19,389 nucleotides of DNA from an uncultured Erythrobacter sp. (GTDB lineage Bacteria > Pseudomonadota > Alphaproteobacteria > Sphingomonadales > Sphingomonadaceae), in assembly GCA_947258465.1 (NCBI GenBank), contig CAMYIQ010000093.1, positions 1 through 19,389 of the forward strand. The letters run 5' to 3'. Under the pieces are notes generated by a model. It had not been told where the DNA came from. It saw nothing but the letters and a program-made list of their open reading frames with translations, and did no database searches. Positions 15,880 to 19,389 of this stretch are shown one piece after another. Numbering within the stretch: the stretch's first letter is position 1; each line of letters starts with the position of its first letter. The position numbers and the translations under genes were made by a program.

Positions 15880-17898
15880 TCAAGCGCTGCGCGACTGCTC
15901 GGGAAGTACCAGCGAACGCTGGATGAGGGGCGCGATCTCTTCCTGGCGATCGACCGCAATCGCTCCATCTCGATCGCTTCCCAAAGTGACCTGCCGGCCA
16001 GGCGCGCCTTGCAGGGATGGCAAACGGCGACACATCAGATCCGCCAGCGCGCTGTCCTCGACGGCGCAGATGATCTGTCGGCCCGATTGGCACAGATGGG
16101 CAAGAACCTCGGCAAGATGCACCGTTCGAAAATCATCGACATGCTGGACCGGATCGTCCAGCAATATGCTCCGCCACCGACTCCAAGTGAGTGACAGGTT
16201 GACCGACAGCAAGAAGGCGAGCCCGGTCGCGCGGCGCTGCCCACTCGAGAAGACGAATTGCGGATTTATGTCGCCGCCCACTTGCAGTTTCAGGAAGCGT
16301 TGAACATCGCCCCGTACGCTATATTCGATATCTTCCCAGACCGGATGGGGCCGCAAACGCCGGTAGAGCTCCGACATCAAAGGCAGCACGCGATCGAGCC
16401 GCTGGTCAAGCGTTTCGGCGGCTGCGCGCCGTGCCGCGTCGTAGATCGCCTTGGCGCGGGTCTCGCCTAGACGCGCCCGGCCAAGCCGTTCCTCCGCGCG
16501 CGCCAGACGTACTTTTGACACCTCCTGGTCGCCGGTCGCACGCGCGATCGAACGATCAAGCGAAGCAGTGTCGACGAGACGCAAATCCCCACTGACCGCC
16601 TCGCGCTCATCCTCCAACTTCAAAAGAAGGCGCTCGATATCAGCGAGCGCAGCGCCACCTATGCCATGTTCCTCCAAGCGCGCGTCGTAGGAAGCGATGG
16701 CTTCCTTCGCCTCCTCGCGTTCGTTCTTCGCCCTATCCAAGGCCAGCTCCGCGTCGCGCAAGGCGGTTGCCGCTTCATCGCGCACACGTTCCTTTTCAGC
16801 CTGATCGACTGCCTGCGCGTCGAGGTGCTTCGCCACCGCCAATGCGGCATCGAGACCATGATCGAAGGCATCATGTTCGATCGCCGACTCGCATAGCGGA
16901 CAATGCCCGTCCCTCAGGCCTAGCTTGCGTCCCAGATCAACGAGTGCGACCAGTTGGCGGGCCTGATCGCCCAAAGCCGAGGCAGCCGGCGCAGCCGACA
17001 CCGCGGCTATCGCCTCATCGAGCGCGGCACGCGCTTCGCTGACCTTCGCTTCCGCTTCTTCAACCTTAACGTCGCGCTCGGCGAGACCTGATCGCATCGC
17101 CGAAATCGCCTCGAACTGATGCGCCAGCGGCGTCACCATATCGAGCTGCCTTGCAATATCTGCCAGCCGCCGACGTCCGATATCGGGAAGCTGTTCCGCC
17201 GCCGCACCGCTGCGCAGGACGCCTTGCAAACGCTCTAGCGCCTGACCGACCAAGGAAGCTGCCGGCAAAGCGGCGCGCGCCTCATCGACCTGGCGTGCGG
17301 CGTTGGCGAGGACCAGTTTGGCTTCCTCGAGCTCCGCTGCAGCATTCTTCATCCGCGTGCCCGCGGTCGATGAGATGGCCTGCGCCCGCCTAATCCAGTC
17401 TTCCGCATCAACCGCGCCGATTGCGTCGCGCAGCAGTGCGAAACGATCGCCTTCCTTGAGGTCGAGGCTGAGGCGCGCAATGTGCTCGTCGCGAATGATC
17501 GTCGAACTGCACAGCTGCGCCATGGCCTGACGTGGCGCAAACTCCGCATCAACAAGTCGGTCGAGCAATGCGTCAGGCGCAGTCGATTGCGTATCCAGCG
17601 GCGTGCGCCTGATGGAGACTATCTCTTCCTTGTCGCGGAAACCCACCTCGACGAAGCTGTTGCCCAGCACCTCGCCGTCGCCCGTCCACCACAGATAGTC
17701 GTCGACCGACTCTCTGCCTGACTTTGCGTCGAGATACTTGCTGATAGTCCCGGTAAGTGCGAACTCCACGGCATCGAAGATCGTGCTCTTGCCGGCGCCA
17801 TTGCGCCCATCGATGATAGTGAAGCTGTCCGAAAAATCGATGCGGACCGCCTTGCGATAGCCGCGAAAGCCGCAAAGATGGAGATAGGCAAGCTTCAT
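15880..17898 (-). CDS. SMC/Rad50-like ATPase, LmuB-type component of a Lamassu / ABC-3C system
   Basis: This 672-residue ABC-class ATPase has Walker A GRNGAGKST (31-39), long coiled-coil segments (about 170-300 and 360-500), a CPLC motif (C333 and C336, zinc-hook-like as in Rad50), an ABC signature FSSGQRRATGLA (550-561) and Walker B SILLDDPVQHVD (577-588). The N-terminal strand MKLAYLHLCGFRGYRKAVRIDF is typical of RecF/Rad50/SMC proteins. The size and the partners (SIR2-type effector, small middle protein) match the ABC-three-component or Lamassu family, in which this subunit is thought to sense unusual DNA ends or structures and release the effector. The ATG overlaps the stop of the 178-residue gene (ATGA). 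A chromosomal RecF/RecN role is less likely given size, hook and context. Confidence 0.9.
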   Translation of the reverse strand: MKLAYLHLCGFRGYRKAVRIDFSDSFTIIDGRNGAGKSTIFDAVEFALTGTISKYLDAKSGRESVDDYLWWTGDGEVLGNSFVEVGFRDKEEIVSIRRTPLDTQSTAPDALLDRLVDAEFAPRQAMAQLCSSTIIRDEHIARLSLDLKEGDRFALLRDAIGAVDAEDWIRRAQAISSTAGTRMKNAAAELEEAKLVLANAARQVDEARAALPAASLVGQALERLQGVLRSGAAAEQLPDIGRRRLADIARQLDMVTPLAHQFEAISAMRSGLAERDVKVEEAEAKVSEARAALDEAIAAVSAAPAASALGDQARQLVALVDLGRKLGLRDGHCPLCESAIEHDAFDHGLDAALAVAKHLDAQAVDQAEKERVRDEAATALRDAELALDRAKNEREEAKEAIASYDARLEEHGIGGAALADIERLLLKLEDEREAVSGDLRLVDTASLDRSIARATGDQEVSKVRLARAEERLGRARLGETRAKAIYDAARRAAAETLDQRLDRVLPLMSELYRRLRPHPVWEDIEYSVRGDVQRFLKLQVGGDINPQFVFSSGQRRATGLAFLLSVNLSLTWSRWRSILLDDPVQHVDDFRTVHLAEVLAHLCQSGRQIICAVEDSALADLMCRRLPSLQGAPGRQVTLGSDRDGAIAVDRQEEIAPLIQRSLVLPEQSRSA

Positions 17899-18431
17899 TG
17901 CCCGGCCTCCAGGATCTGCGCCACCGTGGTTTCGGATGCGCCGCTCACAAAGGCGTCAACGAGATCGCGCGGCAATTCCGAAGTCCGCAGCCGGATCTCG
18001 GCCGCCATATCAACCACATCGAGCCGCGGCGCGCTCTGAATTTCGAGAAGCGGCAGCAAGGCCGCGCGCATCTCCCGTAGACCCGCTACGCCGGCCCGCG
18101 CGATCTTGCGCGTGCCCACGAGGTTTTCCTCGATCGCGCCGAGCATGACCTGCTGGCCATAATCGCCTTTGGCTTCGGCCAGCAGCACCAGATAGGCGTT
18201 CCACGCCTTTCGTTCCGCGCGGCGCAGCGCGAACTGCACCGACTGAAGCACATGCTGGCTTGCACCGCTCCAGCCTTCGAGCAACGCGGCCGCGTCGGGA
18301 AAGAACAGGACGAATCCGAGCACCGTGTCGCTTTCGAACAGCAAGGTAGGTCCGTCGCCCTGCTCGAAGGCCGCAACCGAATAGCCGCCTTGCGTCAATT
18401 GCTCTTCCGCCAAGTTCAACATCGTGCTCAC
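17895..18431 (-). CDS. Middle component (LmuC-like small subunit) of a Lamassu / ABC-3C system
   Basis: This 178-residue protein has no catalytic motif. The pattern LGFVLFFPDAAALLEGWSGA (about 38-57), KAWNAYLVLLAEA (about 74-86), IEENLVGTRKIARAGV (about 99-114) and LLPLLEIQS (about 124-132) resembles, from memory, the middle components that sit between effector and ATPase in ABC-three-component systems. The identification leans strongly on position: its GTG start overlaps the SIR2 stop (GTGA) and its stop overlaps the ATPase ATG. An alternative start is the ATG at 18422, three codons in. Its likely job is to bridge or regulate effector and ATPase. Confidence 0.75.
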   Translation of the reverse strand: MSTMLNLAEEQLTQGGYSVAAFEQGDGPTLLFESDTVLGFVLFFPDAAALLEGWSGASQHVLQSVQFALRRAERKAWNAYLVLLAEAKGDYGQQVMLGAIEENLVGTRKIARAGVAGLREMRAALLPLLEIQSAPRLDVVDMAAEIRLRTSELPRDLVDAFVSGASETTVAQILEAGQ

Positions 18432-19389
18432 AATCCAAGCTCCGCAATTGCCTCACTACGCGAATACCAGCGCGCGGCCGAGCCGCGTGCGATCGACCCC
18501 GTTCCCGCGCCGCGCGCGAAGTTGGGCGTCAGCGGCAATGCCTCGGCTCCGACCGCGATCACTATCTCGGGTGCTACCACCGGCGGCGTCTCGCGATCGA
18601 AGGCGGCCTGCACCTCGTGAAGTGGCCGATTGGCCGAACGCAGCACGCGCACCCGCCGGCCATCCAGTTTCCAGTAGCTGCCGTCGGCAACTGCTCCGCA
18701 CGCCTGGAGTTGCAGCAGTGTCATGCCTAACAGCGGCTCCTCGACCGGGGCCCGCCTCTGCGCGGGTTCATTGGGATTGCAACCTTCGAGATCGCGGCGA
18801 ATCCGCCACAGAATCTCGGCGTCCGTCTCGGTCGGTTCGAGCCAGGCATCATCGGGAGCGACTCCAGCATGGTGCGAATATGACGCGCCGCCGCCATGTA
18901 GGACACGCCTAATGAGCGACTGCGAGAAATCGACGCGAAGGCGATCGAGAAACGCGTCGCCCGAACAGCGGACATGGCAGAATTCCTGCGAAGCGCGTTG
19001 CCCCAGCGCGTAGAGCGCCGGGGCCTTTTCTTCGAACGAATCCGTCTCGCAAGGATCGATCACGATTACGCGCGCCGGATTGACGGCCCCCAGCGACATA
19101 TCAAGGACCTGGTTGAGATAATCCCAGTCGGTCCAGTAGCCGACCACGACAAGATCGCGGTTGAGGAGTCGCTGAGCAAGCCAGGCCCCGGCCTCCTCGA
19201 CTCTTGCCTTGACCGGTTCGGCGGCCACCTGCCCCGCAGCCCAGATCGTTGTCGGAGGATCCGACCAGCAGCCATGAATTTTGAGCAGCGGTGCGGTCTC
19301 GGGAGTGAGTGCAGCGACGCTGTTGCGGGTGATGCCGGCCCCGACCTGCCCGAACAGATAATTGCCTGCGGTCTCGATCAACGTATCAA
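18428..19389 (-). CDS. SIR2-fold protein, probable effector (N-terminus outside the window)
   Basis: About 320 residues are visible and the frame is open to the right edge. A TTG at 19381 could be read as a start, but it falls inside the conserved domain, so the true start lies beyond the window. SIR2 signatures: LLKIHGCW, carrying the catalytic-histidine HG motif, and DLVVVGYWTDWDYLNQVL, the strand-loop that packs against NAD+. The N-terminal GAG-x-S and TxNxD-type motifs are not in view. A C-terminal region of about 190 residues of unknown fold follows, including LGMTLLQLQACGAVADGSYW. SIR2 domains in defence systems degrade NAD+ and act as Lamassu effectors in described subtypes. The stop overlaps the next gene's GTG, which supports a shared complex. 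Activity cannot be judged without the missing part. Confidence 0.8.
   Translation of the reverse strand, partial: DTLIETAGNYLFGQVGAGITRNSVAALTPETAPLLKIHGCWSDPPTTIWAAGQVAAEPVKARVEEAGAWLAQRLLNRDLVVVGYWTDWDYLNQVLDMSLGAVNPARVIVIDPCETDSFEEKAPALYALGQRASQEFCHVRCSGDAFLDRLRVDFSQSLIRRVLHGGGASYSHHAGVAPDDAWLEPTETDAEILWRIRRDLEGCNPNEPAQRRAPVEEPLLGMTLLQLQACGAVADGSYWKLDGRRVRVLRSANRPLHEVQAAFDRETPPVVAPEIVIAVGAEALPLTPNFARGAGTGSIARGSAARWYSRSEAIAELGL

Noticed and set aside
19379..19381. TTG as the SIR2 start codon
   Set aside because: The frame is open beyond it and the essential N-terminal SIR2 motifs would be missing, so it is an internal codon.
6704..19389. Thoeris system (TIR plus SIR2)
   Set aside because: The TIR and SIR2 genes are about 9 kb apart in different clusters with their own partners, and the TIR protein has a long wHTH tail unlike a ThsB-ThsA pair.
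1..19389. CRISPR arrays, tRNA or rRNA genes, transposases, integrases
   Set aside because: Looked for repeats, tRNA-like ends and recombinase motifs; none was seen.

Overview
The DNA looks like a high-GC alphaproteobacterium, most likely from the Sphingomonadales. This rests on GC-rich third codon positions, the imuB-dnaE2 mutagenesis pair, tightly overlapping genes and many GTG starts. The species cannot be named from the sequence. The window has two parts: a compact plus-strand DNA-repair operon (about 1-6490) and an accessory region (about 6700-19389) whose recognisable genes are mostly immunity-type proteins.

Repair operon (plus strand, 2-6490). The 3' part of imuB (its frame is open to the left edge) is followed by dnaE2, a 90-residue unknown protein, a staphylococcal-nuclease-like protein with a signal peptide, an AlkB-type 2-oxoglutarate/Fe(II) dioxygenase and a 111-residue unknown protein. 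Every junction overlaps by 1-14 bases, so these genes are almost certainly co-transcribed. ImuB and DnaE2 make up the damage-induced translesion mutasome, and AlkB-type enzymes reverse alkylation damage.

Accessory block A (minus strand, 9927 to 6704). Three near-contiguous genes encode a 173-residue winged-helix-like protein, a 414-residue TIR protein and a 485-residue protein with a zinc-finger HEPN/RES N-terminal domain and a C-terminal RES domain. TIR and RES folds both act on NAD+ in characterised members. The C-terminal half of the TIR protein is visibly homologous to the small first protein, so the genes seem to share a sensing or assembly module. I do not recognise this trio as a named system, and it is the best candidate for something undescribed.

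Middle (plus strand, 10305-11653). This holds a cytoplasmic trypsin-like serine protease with a strong ribosome-binding site, then the N-terminal remnant of a DUF4238-type gene, then about 400 bases without a convincing gene.

Accessory block B (minus strand, right edge to 11736). A SIR2-fold protein (5' end outside the window), a 178-residue middle component and a 672-residue SMC/Rad50-like ATPase with a CxxC zinc-hook-like motif overlap one another and match the Lamassu / ABC-three-component layout. After a 115-base gap comes a 1342-residue STAND NTPase with an N-terminal Cap4/DUF4297-type nuclease domain and helical repeats, resembling Avs (AVAST) proteins. This is either a stacked pair of systems or a four-gene combination.

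TIR, RES and SIR2 domains lie within about 13 kb, so NAD+ depletion is a recurring inferred theme of the region. All defence roles are inferred from domains and gene neighbourhood. Nothing was tested.
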